Shown here one piece after another: positions 36,317-44,077 of a stretch of 64,000 nt of DNA. How positions within the stretch are numbered: the first letter of the stretch is position 1; the number at the start of each line of letters is the position of its first letter. Source of the stretch: Streptomyces sp. NBC_01478. GTDB taxonomy: Bacteria; Actinomycetota; Actinomycetes; Streptomycetales; Streptomycetaceae. The notes under the pieces are model-generated. The model was not told the origin of the DNA. It saw only the letters and a program-made list of their open reading frames with translations, and did no database searches. Location: NCBI RefSeq assembly GCF_036227225.1, contig NZ_CP109444.1, positions 3,639,501 to 3,703,500 on the forward strand. The letters are read 5' to 3'. The position numbers and the translations under genes were made by a program.

Positions 36317-37185
36317 TTGGGGGCTCCCAGTGGGTCAGGTGTGGTGGAGGACGCCGCGTGGGCGGTCCAGGGGTCGGTGACCGTCTTGGAGACGTGGACC
36401 CTGAGGTCCCATCCCTCGCGGTCGGAGATCTCGTCGAGCTGGGCGGCGGCCAGCTCGCACCAGGGCCACTCGGTGGCCCAGTGCGCCGCGTCGAGCAGCG
36501 CGAGAGGGTTTTGGGCGCGGGCTTCGGACACCGGGTGGTGGCGGAGGTCCGCGGTGAGGAAAGCGTCCACGCCGGCCGCTCGTACGTCGTCGAAAAGGCT
36601 GTCGCCGGAGCCGCCGCTCACCGCGACCCGGTGGACCAGGGCGTCGGGGTCGCCCGCGACGCGGATGCCCTGCGCGGTGGCGGGCAGCCGCTCCGCGGCG
36701 CGGGCCGCGAGTTCGCGGACGGTCAGCGGGTGGTCCAGCTCGCAGATCCGGCCCAGGCCCCTGCGGCCTTCCGGATCGGTCGGGTCCGGCACGAGCGGTC
36801 CTACGACACGGAGGTCGAGCGCGCCCGCGAGGGCGTCGGAGACTCCCGGGTCGGCGCGGTCGGCGTTGGTGTGGGCGACGTGCAGCGCGATGTCGTGCTT
36901 GATCAGGGTGTGCACCACGCGGCCCTTGAAGGTGGAGGCCGCGACCGTGGTCGTACCGCGCAGGTAGAGGGGGTGGTGGGTGACCAGCAGGTCGGCGCCC
37001 AGCTTCACGGCCTCGTCGACGATCTCGCGCACGGGGTCCACGGCGAACAGCACGCGGGTGACGTCCTGGTCCGGGTCGCCCACGACGGTGCCGACCGCGT
37101 CCCAGGACTCGGCCCGCTCGGCGGGCCACAGGTTCTCCAGCGCGGCGATGACTTCGGACAGGCGGGGTACGGACTGACGGGGCAC
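36313..37185 (-). CDS. Nif3-like dinuclear metal centre protein
   Basis: The 290-residue protein keeps the metal-binding pattern of the NIF3/YbgI (DUF34) family: LLVTHHPLY with H70-H71, then HVAHTNADRAD, and a late HWATE. Homologues form toroidal hexamers with two metals per subunit and have been proposed as GTP cyclohydrolase I type 2-like or chaperone proteins; function is open. The stop overlaps the CTG of the zinc-ribbon gene, so the two are translationally coupled. Confidence 0.92.
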   Translation of the reverse strand: MPRQSVPRLSEVIAALENLWPAERAESWDAVGTVVGDPDQDVTRVLFAVDPVREIVDEAVKLGADLLVTHHPLYLRGTTTVAASTFKGRVVHTLIKHDIALHVAHTNADRADPGVSDALAGALDLRVVGPLVPDPTDPEGRRGLGRICELDHPLTVRELAARAAERLPATAQGIRVAGDPDALVHRVAVSGGSGDSLFDDVRAAGVDAFLTADLRHHPVSEARAQNPLALLDAAHWATEWPWCELAAAQLDEISDREGWDLRVHVSKTVTDPWTAHAASSTTPDPLGAPN

Positions 37186-37383
37186 GGGGAAAGGCTACCT
37201 GGCCGCACTGTGCGGCTGAACCGCTGAAGCGGTCGTATGCGGGTCTACGGCCCCGTTCAGCACACCCGCCCCGGTTTCCTCAGGCGAATCGTTACTTGGC
37301 CACCCTTATTGGTGAAGCGGCTGCTCATCGGTCCCACGTCCGTACGTGCGAAAACTAGTTTCGTCGCCGGAGGTGACCGAACC

Positions 37384-38652
37384 ATGACGGCATGTGCGAT
37401 CGAGCCCACGGCGGCGGACGAGGACGGGGACGAGTGCGGGGACCCGCGGAACGATGGCACCGCGTGTGCGATCACCGCGGACGGGGCGTACGCCGCCCGT
37501 CTCGCGCCGGCCGGTGACTGTCTGTTCCCGGAGCGGTGGACGCTGGACGGCCCCGAGCCGTACGCCGTGCCGCTGCCCGGCAACCAGCCCGAGGAGCCGG
37601 GTACCGAGGTGCAGCCGATGGGCGACGGGCGGGTGCTCATCCGGCGGCTGGTGGACGGGCGGCACGCGTTCTCGCTGCTGTACCCGACCGGTCCCGGCAC
37701 CGGTGAGCTGCTGCTCGGCGCGATCGAGTGCCCGGACCCGGACACCCGCCTGCGGCTGCTGCCCCCGGCGCCGGGGGGCGAGAAGGCGTACGCCCTCGCC
37801 GTGGGCCGGCGCTCCACCGCGGTGTGGCTGGTGGCGGGCGGGGCCTTCGGTCCTGAGCATCTCGCGATGGTCCCGGGGCGCTGTTCGGGCGGGGTGTGGC
37901 TGGACCGGGCGGGGCGGATGCTGGCGCTGGACCGGGAGGTCGGCGGGCGGACCAAGGCGATCGTGGTCGACCTGGAGCGGGACGGGGAGGTGTCGCCGCT
38001 GCTGCAGATCGCCGCGGACAGCGACGACCGGCTGCTGGCGGCCGACCCCGACAGCGGGCTGCTGCTGATCCGCTCGGACGCGCCGTCGCCGGGGCGGGGG
38101 GACCGGCTGGGCTGGGGGGTCATCGGCTCCACGCTGCCGGTGCGGTTCCCGGAGTGCCTGCGGGTGCCGGACTGCACGGTGACGCCGTTCGCGATCCAGC
38201 CGGGGCAGGTGCTGATGCCGGAGAACTGCGGGGTGGCGCTGCGCGTCGACGGCCCGGCCGGCACCTGGTTCGCCGTATGGCGGCCCGCGGAGCGGCAGTT
38301 GCTCCAACTCCCCGCGCCCGAAGGGTGGTTGGCGGGCACCGGGCTGTGGACCGAGGACGGGGTGCTGCAACTGCCGTACGCCACACCGGAAGTGCCGTGC
38401 GGTGTGGCGCGGTTCGCTGTGCCCAGGGGGGCGGGGGGAACGGGGGACACGGGGACCGCGGGGGTGGGGGCCCTTGCGGTTACGGGGGACACGGGGGAAT
38501 CGTGCCCGGAGGATCCGGTTCGGGACGGGACGGCAGGTGCGCCTGGGGAGGCCGCGCCGCAGCCGTCCGAACCGGATCCTCCGGTGCCGGTGACGCCCCG
38601 CCCGGTGCCCTTGCGGGAGGCTCCGCTCAAAGGCCGGGTGGCCGTCGGGTAA
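37384..38652 (+). CDS. hypothetical protein, propeller-like with low-complexity tail
   Basis: The 422-residue protein is not recognised by name. It has no signal peptide and repeats short beta-rich segments (GRVLIRRLVDGRHAFSLLYP, KAYALAVGRRSTAVWLVAGG, GRMLALDREVGGRTKAIVVD), suggesting a beta-propeller-like fold. The tail after residue about 345 is G/P/T-rich and disordered-looking, encoded by G-run DNA (38426-38498) and an 18-bp inverted repeat. The ATG at 37384 follows GGAGG at ideal distance. It is divergent from the Nif3 gene. Confidence 0.8.
   Translation: MTACAIEPTAADEDGDECGDPRNDGTACAITADGAYAARLAPAGDCLFPERWTLDGPEPYAVPLPGNQPEEPGTEVQPMGDGRVLIRRLVDGRHAFSLLYPTGPGTGELLLGAIECPDPDTRLRLLPPAPGGEKAYALAVGRRSTAVWLVAGGAFGPEHLAMVPGRCSGGVWLDRAGRMLALDREVGGRTKAIVVDLERDGEVSPLLQIAADSDDRLLAADPDSGLLLIRSDAPSPGRGDRLGWGVIGSTLPVRFPECLRVPDCTVTPFAIQPGQVLMPENCGVALRVDGPAGTWFAVWRPAERQLLQLPAPEGWLAGTGLWTEDGVLQLPYATPEVPCGVARFAVPRGAGGTGDTGTAGVGALAVTGDTGESCPEDPVRDGTAGAPGEAAPQPSEPDPPVPVTPRPVPLREAPLKGRVAVG
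38506..38584. repeat. 18-bp perfect inverted repeat inside the hypothetical gene
   Basis: CCGGAGGATCCGGTTCGG at 38506-38523 is exactly complementary to 38567-38584, leaving a 43-base loop. It lies 68 bp before the stop, in the low-complexity tail. It could form an mRNA hairpin. Confidence 0.85.
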
Positions 38653-38778
38653 CAAACGGATGCGGCTCGGTAACGAAGTCGTTCCGGACGGCGGTCCGTC
38701 GCGCGTCACCCCGGGAACGGCTGGATAAGATCGCCGTGCTGTAAGAAGGATCATGTTTTCTACGGGGTGAAGTATCCG

Positions 38779-38946
38779 ATGAACGACACGAACAGCGCGC
38801 AGACCATGTCTGCCGACGCACACGAGGCCTCCGGGCACGGCAAGCACCGGGGCCCGGTCTCGGCGCAGGACGGCGACGCGGCCGCCCACGGCCGGCACCG
38901 CAAGCCGTCCGAGCAGTCCACGCAGTCGAAGTACGCGGCAGTCTGA
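38779..38946 (+). CDS. small hydrophilic protein, 55 residues
   Basis: MNDTNSAQTMSADAHEASGH begins a 55-residue, histidine-, glycine- and serine-rich protein with the repeated motif GKHRGP/GRHRKP. No domain is recognised. GGGGTGA lies eight bases before the ATG and a TAAGAT hexamer (38726-38731) is a plausible -10, so it probably has its own promoter. A GTG four codons upstream is possible. A hairpin covers the stop and a strong terminator follows. Confidence 0.72.
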   Translation: MNDTNSAQTMSADAHEASGHGKHRGPVSAQDGDAAAHGRHRKPSEQSTQSKYAAV

Positions 38947-38959
38947 CGCCACGTCAGAC
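38941..38959 (+). other. hairpin over the stop codon (GTCTGACG-CCA-CGTCAGAC)
   Basis: Perfect eight-base arms around a three-base loop include the TGA of the small gene. The inner part is another CTGAC-N5-GTCAG element. Confidence 0.55.
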
Positions 38960-38973
38960 ACCTTGCACGACAC

Positions 38974-39003
38974 GGCCCCGCTCGTCTCCGGACGGGCGGG
39001 GCC
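38974..39003. terminator. bidirectional terminator
   Basis: GGCCCCGCTCGTC pairs with GACGGGCGGGGCC (one G-T wobble) around a four-base TCCG loop. It lies between the rightward small gene and the leftward SDR gene, which end 28 and 11 bp away. Confidence 0.88.
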
Positions 39004-39013
39004 GCCGCGTTCC

Positions 39014-39964
39014 CTATGTCGCGCCCGGCTCCCGCTTCAGCCCCAGTACCTCCGCCGCCGCGAACGTCTCACCGTCCGGCCGCTGCGCGTAGTGCGGAGT
39101 GAGTACGGCGTCCAGCTCGTCGTAGCTGAAGACGTCCTGCTTGCTGTCGAACTTGGCCTGGACGTGCGGGCGTTCGACGATCGCGACCATGCCGCCGTGG
39201 ACGACGAGGAGCTGTCCGTTGATCCGCTCGGCGGCCGGTGAGGCCAAGTAGCCGACGAGCGGGGCGACATGCTCGGGGGCGAGCGGGTCGAGTCCCTCCT
39301 CGGGTTCCTGGAAACCGGCGAAGACGTCCTCGGTCATCCGGGTGCGGGCGCGTGGGCAGATGGCGTTCGCGGTCACGCCGTACTTGGCCAGCGCCAGCGC
39401 CGTGGAGGTGGTCAGGCCGACGATCCCGCCTTTCGCGGCGGCGTAGTTGGGCTGTCCCGCCGAGCCCGCGAGGTAGGCCTCGGACGAGGTGTTCACGATC
39501 CGCCCGTACACCGGTGCGCCGGTGGCCTTGGACCGCTCGCGCCAGTGTCTGGCCGCGAAGTGGGTCGTGTTGAAGTGGCCTTTGAGGTGGACCCGGATCA
39601 CCGCGTCCCACTCGCCCTCCGTCATGGAGAAGACCATGCGGTCGCGCAGGATGCCCGCGTTGTTGACGAGGACGTCCAGCCTGCCGAACTCGGCGATCGT
39701 CAACTCGACCAGTTCGGCGGCCTGTTGGAAGTCGGCGACGTCCCCGGTGTGGGCGACGGCCCGGCCGCCCGCCTCGCGGATCTCGGCGGCGACCTGTTCG
39801 GCGGGGCCCGCGGAGGCCTCGCCGGAGCCGTCCCGGCCCGGCTGTCCGTAGTCGTTGACGACGACGGCCGCGCCGAGCCGGGCGAGTTCGAGTGCCTCGG
39901 CCCGGCCCAGGCCGCGTCCGGCGCCGGTGACGATCGCGGCGAGCCCCTCAAGTGGCAGTGTCAT
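39014..39964 (-). CDS. SDR-family hydroxyacyl dehydrogenase (Hsd4A-like)
   Basis: The 316-residue SDR has TGAGRGLG (13-20), NNAG (101-104), S160/S161, Y174 and K178 (YAAAK), with a C-terminal extension beyond the usual 250 residues. That length and the motif VVNDYGQPGRDGSGEA fit the multifunctional-enzyme-type 3-hydroxyacyl-CoA dehydrogenases, including Hsd4A of mycobacterial and rhodococcal sterol side-chain degradation. It is last in a three-gene leftward operon with a zinc alcohol dehydrogenase and an Hsd4B-like hydratase, so hydration and dehydrogenation of enoyl-CoA are encoded together. The exact acyl substrate is inferred. Confidence 0.88.
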   Translation of the reverse strand: MTLPLEGLAAIVTGAGRGLGRAEALELARLGAAVVVNDYGQPGRDGSGEASAGPAEQVAAEIREAGGRAVAHTGDVADFQQAAELVELTIAEFGRLDVLVNNAGILRDRMVFSMTEGEWDAVIRVHLKGHFNTTHFAARHWRERSKATGAPVYGRIVNTSSEAYLAGSAGQPNYAAAKGGIVGLTTSTALALAKYGVTANAICPRARTRMTEDVFAGFQEPEEGLDPLAPEHVAPLVGYLASPAAERINGQLLVVHGGMVAIVERPHVQAKFDSKQDVFSYDELDAVLTPHYAQRPDGETFAAAEVLGLKREPGAT

Positions 39965-39973
39965 GACCGGCCT

Positions 39974-41050
39974 TCAGATCTCGATGCAGGTACGCAGGGC
40001 CGTGCCCTGGCGCATCTGGTCGAGGGCCTCGTTGATGTCGGCGAGCGGCACCCGGTGGGTGATCAGGCTCTCCAGGTCGACGCGGCCCGCCCGCCACAGG
40101 GCGATCGTGCGCTCGTAGGAGCGCAGGACGTCGCCGCCGCCGTACATCGAGGGCAGGATGCGCTTCTCGTCGAAGAACAGCTCGAACATGCTGAGTTGGA
40201 GGTAGTCGTCGAGGGCGCCCGCGCCGACCACGACGAGGGTGCCGCCGCGGCGGGTGTTCTCGTAGGCGGTGCGGGCGGTGGCGGAGCGGCCGACGACCTC
40301 GAAGACGTAGTCGAAGCCCTCGCCGCCGGTGACCTGTTGCTTGGCGTCCGCCAGCTCGTCCGGTGAAATCGCCCTCGTGGCACCGAACTTGAGGGCGGCC
40401 TCGCGGCGCGAGGCGACCGGGTCGACGGCGACGATCTCGGCGGCGCCCTTGAGCCGGGCGCCCTGGATCGCGGAGATGCCGACACCGCCGCAGCCGATCA
40501 CGGCGACCGACGAACCGGCCTCCACATCGGCGGTGTTGAGGGCGGCGCCGAGTCCGGTGGTGACCCCGCAGCCGATGAGGGCGGCGATGTCGAAGGGCAC
40601 GTCGTCGGGGATCGGCACCGCGCAGCCCGCGTCGACGACGACCTCCTCGGCGAAGGTGCCGGTGCCCGCGAAGCCGAACACATCGCCGCCGGGGCGCTTG
40701 AAGTTGGGGGTGCCCGCGTTCATGAAACCGGCCAGACAGAGGTGGGTCTGGCCGCGCTTGCAGGCGGGACACACGCCGCAGGCCGGCAGCCAGCAGACGA
40801 CGACCCGGTCGCCGGGCTTCAAGTGGCCCACGCCCTCGCCGACTTCGAGGATCTCGCCGGCGCCCTCGTGCCCGGGCACGAACGGCGCCGGCTGCGGCAG
40901 GACGCCGGCCATCGCGGACAGGTCCGAGTGGCACAGCCCCGTGGCGCGCACCCGGATCCTGACCCGGCCGGGCCCGAAGCCCGTCGTCTCGACGTCGTCG
41001 TGGACTTCCAGTTTGTCCTGGCCTATCTCGTGCAGTACGGCTGCGCGCAT
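39974..41050 (-). CDS. zinc-dependent alcohol dehydrogenase (class III-like)
   Basis: The 358-residue MDR enzyme has catalytic zinc ligands C40 and H61-E62, a structural zinc set C91, C94, C97, C105 and the Rossmann motif VIGCGGVG. It is of the NAD(P)- or mycothiol/NDMA-linked actinobacterial type; the cofactor cannot be told from sequence alone. It lies nine bases upstream of the SDR gene and 93 bases after the MaoC hydratase gene, and probably oxidises an alcohol in the same lipid or steroid pathway. Confidence 0.9.
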   Translation of the reverse strand: MRAAVLHEIGQDKLEVHDDVETTGFGPGRVRIRVRATGLCHSDLSAMAGVLPQPAPFVPGHEGAGEILEVGEGVGHLKPGDRVVVCWLPACGVCPACKRGQTHLCLAGFMNAGTPNFKRPGGDVFGFAGTGTFAEEVVVDAGCAVPIPDDVPFDIAALIGCGVTTGLGAALNTADVEAGSSVAVIGCGGVGISAIQGARLKGAAEIVAVDPVASRREAALKFGATRAISPDELADAKQQVTGGEGFDYVFEVVGRSATARTAYENTRRGGTLVVVGAGALDDYLQLSMFELFFDEKRILPSMYGGGDVLRSYERTIALWRAGRVDLESLITHRVPLADINEALDQMRQGTALRTCIEI

Positions 41051-41143
41051 GGGGCGCTCCCCTCAAGTCCGGCCTGGTGCAGGAGTGTTCAGCGGTCTGG
41101 GGTCTGAGGTCTGGGGTGTTCGGCGGTCCGGGGTGTTAGGTGG

Positions 41144-42013
41144 TCAGGAGTGTTCGACGGTCGTGTCGGCGAGGACGGGGGCGTCGTCCCGCTCCACGGC
41201 GCTCACCGCGACCCGCACGGTGCCCGCGCCGGGCTCGCCCTGCCGCCACATGCGGATGCGCAGCGTCTCGCCGGGGAACACCACTCCGGTGAACCGGGTG
41301 TCGTAGGCGCGGACCCGGGTCACGTCGCCGCCGAGCAGGGTGTCGACGACCGCCTTGAGCGTCATGCCGTAGGTGCACAGCCCGTGCAGGATGGGCCGGT
41401 CGAACCCGGCGAGCTTGGCGAACTCGGGGTCGGCGTGCAGCGGGTTCCAGTCGCCGGAGAGGCGGTAGAGGAGTGCCTGGTCCTCGCGGACGGCACGCTC
41501 GACCACCTTGTCGGGCTCACCTGTCGGTGGCTCGGCGCGGACGGAGGGGCCGCGGTCGCCGCCCCAGCCGCCCTCTCCCCGTACGAAGATCTGCGCGTCG
41601 TTCGTCCACAACGGGCCATCGGCGTCGGCGACTTCGGTGCGCATGACGAGGACGGCCGCCTTGCCCTTGTCGTAGACGGCGGCGATGTGGCTGGTGCTGG
41701 TCGCGGCGCCCTTGGCGGGGATGGGGCGGTGGAGGCGCAGGGACTGGCCGCCGTGCAGGACGCGGGCGAGGTCGACCTCGATGCCGGGCATGGACAGGCC
41801 GCTGATCACGCCGGGCGAGCCGTTGCCCGCGACGGTGGCGAAACTCGGCAGGACGTGCAGCCGGGACTCCAGGGTGTAGCGCAGCTCGTCGGGGTCGGTC
41901 GCGGGGGTGCCCGCGCCGAGGCCGAGGTGGTAGAGCTGGACGTCCTTGGTGTCCCAGGAGATCTCTCCCGAGCGGGGTTCGGCGGCGAGTGCCCTGGCGG
42001 CGTCGATCGGCAT
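41144..42013 (-). CDS. MaoC-type enoyl-CoA hydratase (Hsd4B/ChsH3-like)
   Basis: The 289-residue double hot-dog protein has the hydratase motif in its C-terminal half (LSGDWNPLHADPEFAKLAGF and ILHGLCTYG). From memory, its N-terminus (SWDTKDVQLYHLGLGAG) and overall pattern closely follow mycobacterial Rv3538, a KstR-regulated hydratase for sterol side-chain enoyl-CoA. AGGAGA lies before the ATG at 42013, which I prefer over an upstream extension. It heads the operon, with a KstR-like box about 80 bp upstream. Confidence 0.9.
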   Translation of the reverse strand: MPIDAARALAAEPRSGEISWDTKDVQLYHLGLGAGTPATDPDELRYTLESRLHVLPSFATVAGNGSPGVISGLSMPGIEVDLARVLHGGQSLRLHRPIPAKGAATSTSHIAAVYDKGKAAVLVMRTEVADADGPLWTNDAQIFVRGEGGWGGDRGPSVRAEPPTGEPDKVVERAVREDQALLYRLSGDWNPLHADPEFAKLAGFDRPILHGLCTYGMTLKAVVDTLLGGDVTRVRAYDTRFTGVVFPGETLRIRMWRQGEPGAGTVRVAVSAVERDDAPVLADTTVEHS

Positions 42014-42093
42014 GGGTCTCCTGTCAGTGGTGGCGAGAGACCCCGGTGCGGCCGTCCGCACCGTCGGCCGCACCGAGGTCGTCACGGGCCGAC

Positions 42094-42109
42094 CTAGAAC
42101 GCGTTCCAG
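42094..42109. promoter_or_regulatory. KstR-like operator upstream of the hydratase operon
   Basis: CTAGAACGCGTTCCAG contains TAGAAC-N2-GTTCCA. Mycobacterial KstR binds TAGAAC-N2-GTTCTA. Two further boxes in the window match TAGAAC-N2-GTTTCA, one of them by a KstR-like regulator gene. Confidence 0.7.
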
Positions 42110-42154
42110 TCCGGCGACCCTTGTATAGCCGAGCGTCCCTTACTTGTGAAGGCT

Positions 42155-42171
42155 CCTGACACTGTGTCAGG
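42155..42171. promoter_or_regulatory. 17-bp perfect palindrome CCTGACAC-T-GTGTCAGG
   Basis: It lies between the leftward hydratase operon and the rightward ABC transporter operon, 45 bp beyond the KstR-like box. Its size and symmetry fit a TetR- or GntR-type operator. The arms recur at 51863-51877 and 57512-57526. Confidence 0.65.
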
Positions 42172-42265
42172 TCGGTGGTCGTGGCGGCACCCGTGACATT
42201 TGTCCCGCCCGAGTCCGTACAAGCGCATCTGCCGGACGGGGGCTCGGATTCGTAGCGTCGTAGCC

Positions 42266-43189
42266 ATGACACAGACAGGTGGGGCGGCGGGTGGGGCACG
42301 GTGCGCGGTGTCCTTCGCGGGGGCGGTCAAGACCTTCGGCGCGGTGCGGGCCGTGGACGGTGTGGACCTGGAGATCGGGCGCGGCGAGACGGTCGCGCTG
42401 CTCGGCCGCAACGGCGCGGGCAAGTCGACGGCGATCTCGCTGCTGCTCGGGCTGAACGCGCCCGACGCCGGCACGGTCGAACTGTTCGGCGCGGCACCGG
42501 AGTCGGCCGTACGGAACGGCCTGGTCGGAGCCATGTTGCAGGAGGCGCGGGCGGTGCCCCGGGTCACCGTCGGCGAGCTGGTCGCCTTCGTCGCCCGGCG
42601 CTATCCGGCGCCGATGCCCGTAGCCCGGGCCCTGGAACTGGCCGGCATCGGCGAGCTGGCCGGGCGGCGGGTGGACCGGCTGTCGGGCGGGCAGACGCAG
42701 CGCGTGCGGTTCGCCGTGGCACTGGCCGGGAACCCGTCGCTGATCGTCCTGGACGAGCCGACCGCGGCGCTGGACGTGGAGGCGCGGTACGCGTTCTGGC
42801 AGTCGATGCGGGGGTACGCGCGGCGCGGTCACACCGTCCTGTTCTCCACGCACTACCTGGAGGAGGCGGACGCGCACGCCGACCGGATCGTCGTCGTCGA
42901 CCGCGGCCGGATCGTCGCCGACGGCACCGGTGAGCAGCTCAAGCGGGCGGCCGGCGGCAGCCTCGTCTCCTTCGACCTGGCCGGCCGCCCCACCGAGGAC
43001 CTGGCCCGACTCCCCGGCGTCCGCAGCCTCGAACTCCGCGGCGACCGCGCCCTGTTGCGCACCGACGACTCGGACGCGACGGTGATCGCCCTGGCCGCGC
43101 GGAACGCGATCCGCGGCCTGGAGGTCACCCCGGCGTCCCTGGACGACGCGTTCCTGGCACTGACGGCACGTGAGGTGGAGGCGGCGTGA
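42266..43189 (+). CDS. ABC transporter ATP-binding protein
   Basis: The 307-residue ATPase has Walker A GRNGAGKST, signature LSGGQTQRV and Walker B LIVLDEPTAALD, followed by the H-loop FSTHYLEE. It is the DrrA/CcmA-like type that pairs with an ABC-2 permease for drug or lipid export. The genes for the permease and a histidine kinase follow, so the set looks like a stress-sensing exporter. The ATG at 42266 precedes the conserved start. Its TGA overlaps the ATG of a tiny frame (TGATG). Confidence 0.93.
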   Translation: MTQTGGAAGGARCAVSFAGAVKTFGAVRAVDGVDLEIGRGETVALLGRNGAGKSTAISLLLGLNAPDAGTVELFGAAPESAVRNGLVGAMLQEARAVPRVTVGELVAFVARRYPAPMPVARALELAGIGELAGRRVDRLSGGQTQRVRFAVALAGNPSLIVLDEPTAALDVEARYAFWQSMRGYARRGHTVLFSTHYLEEADAHADRIVVVDRGRIVADGTGEQLKRAAGGSLVSFDLAGRPTEDLARLPGVRSLELRGDRALLRTDDSDATVIALAARNAIRGLEVTPASLDDAFLALTAREVEAA

Positions 43190-43347
43190 TGCTCGACTGC
43201 CTGCGGCTCGCACACCGTCTGCCCCTGCGTGGCCCCGGTTCGACGACCGGCCGCACGGTCGCCGACCGCCCGCTCGACGCCACCCCGGCGACCTCGCACC
43301 GCCGGATCCCCGCCCGCACGACCCCCGAGACGGAGACCGTCCGATGA
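43189..43347 (+). CDS. possible 52-residue coupling ORF between ABC ATPase and permease
   Basis: This small frame starts at an ATG overlapping the ATPase stop and ends at a TGA overlapping the permease ATG (ATGA). It begins MLDCLRLAHRLPLRG, is R/T/P-rich and matches no family I know. The exact fit at both ends suggests ribosomes could pass through it to reach the permease. It may equally be chance in GC-rich DNA. Confidence 0.4.
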   Translation: MLDCLRLAHRLPLRGPGSTTGRTVADRPLDATPATSHRRIPARTTPETETVR

Positions 43348-44060
43348 TCGACTACCTGCGCCTCGAAGTACGCCGGACCCTGCGCGACGTCGGCTTCGTG
43401 ATCGGCGGGATCGCGATGCCCGTGATGATGTACCTGCTGTTCACCAACCTCGGCGGCGACGACAGCGGCTACCAGGCCACGGCGATGGTCGGCATGGCCG
43501 CCTACGGCGCGGTCGGCTCCGCGCTCAACACCGGTGGCGGGGTCGCCGAGGACCGGGCGATCGGCTGGCTGCGGCAACTGCGGGTGACGCCGATGACCCC
43601 GCGCCAGGTCGTCCTGGGCCGGGCCCTGACCGGTTCGGTGACCGTGCTGCCCGCGATCGTCGCGGTGCTCGCGGCGGGCGGCCTGGTCAACGGCGTACGA
43701 CTGGCCGCCTGGCAGTGGGCGCTGATCGCGCTGCTGCTGTGGCTGGGCTCGATCCCCTTCACCCTGCTCGGCCTCGCCAACGGCTACGGCCTCACCGCCC
43801 AGACCACCGGCGTCGCCAACATGGCCTGCAACCTGGGGCTCGCGGTCGTCGGCGGCCTGTGGTTCCCGATCAGCCTGTTCCCCGGTTGGCTGCGTGCGAT
43901 CTCCCAGTACACCCCCACCAACCGCTTCGCCGAACTCGGCACCTCCGTCGCCGACGGGCACGCCCCCGCACTCGGCGCGATCGTGGTGCTGACCGCTTGG
44001 CTGCTCGCGTTCGGTTCGTACGCTGTGCTGGCGTACCGCCGGACCGGGCGGACCGTGTGA
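43344..44060 (+). CDS. ABC-2 type permease
   Basis: The 238-residue integral membrane protein has about six helices, starts MIDYLRLEVRRTLRDVGFVI and keeps the ABC-2 region (GGGVAEDRAIGWLRQLRVTPMT, then LGLAVVGGLWFPISLFPGWL and a late SQYTPTNRF). It should form the pore for the ATPase just upstream. The ATG at 43344 gives the normal length; upstream in-frame sequence is not membrane-like. Confidence 0.9.
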   Translation: MIDYLRLEVRRTLRDVGFVIGGIAMPVMMYLLFTNLGGDDSGYQATAMVGMAAYGAVGSALNTGGGVAEDRAIGWLRQLRVTPMTPRQVVLGRALTGSVTVLPAIVAVLAAGGLVNGVRLAAWQWALIALLLWLGSIPFTLLGLANGYGLTAQTTGVANMACNLGLAVVGGLWFPISLFPGWLRAISQYTPTNRFAELGTSVADGHAPALGAIVVLTAWLLAFGSYAVLAYRRTGRTV

Positions 44061-44077
44061 CCGGGGGAGCGAAGCAG

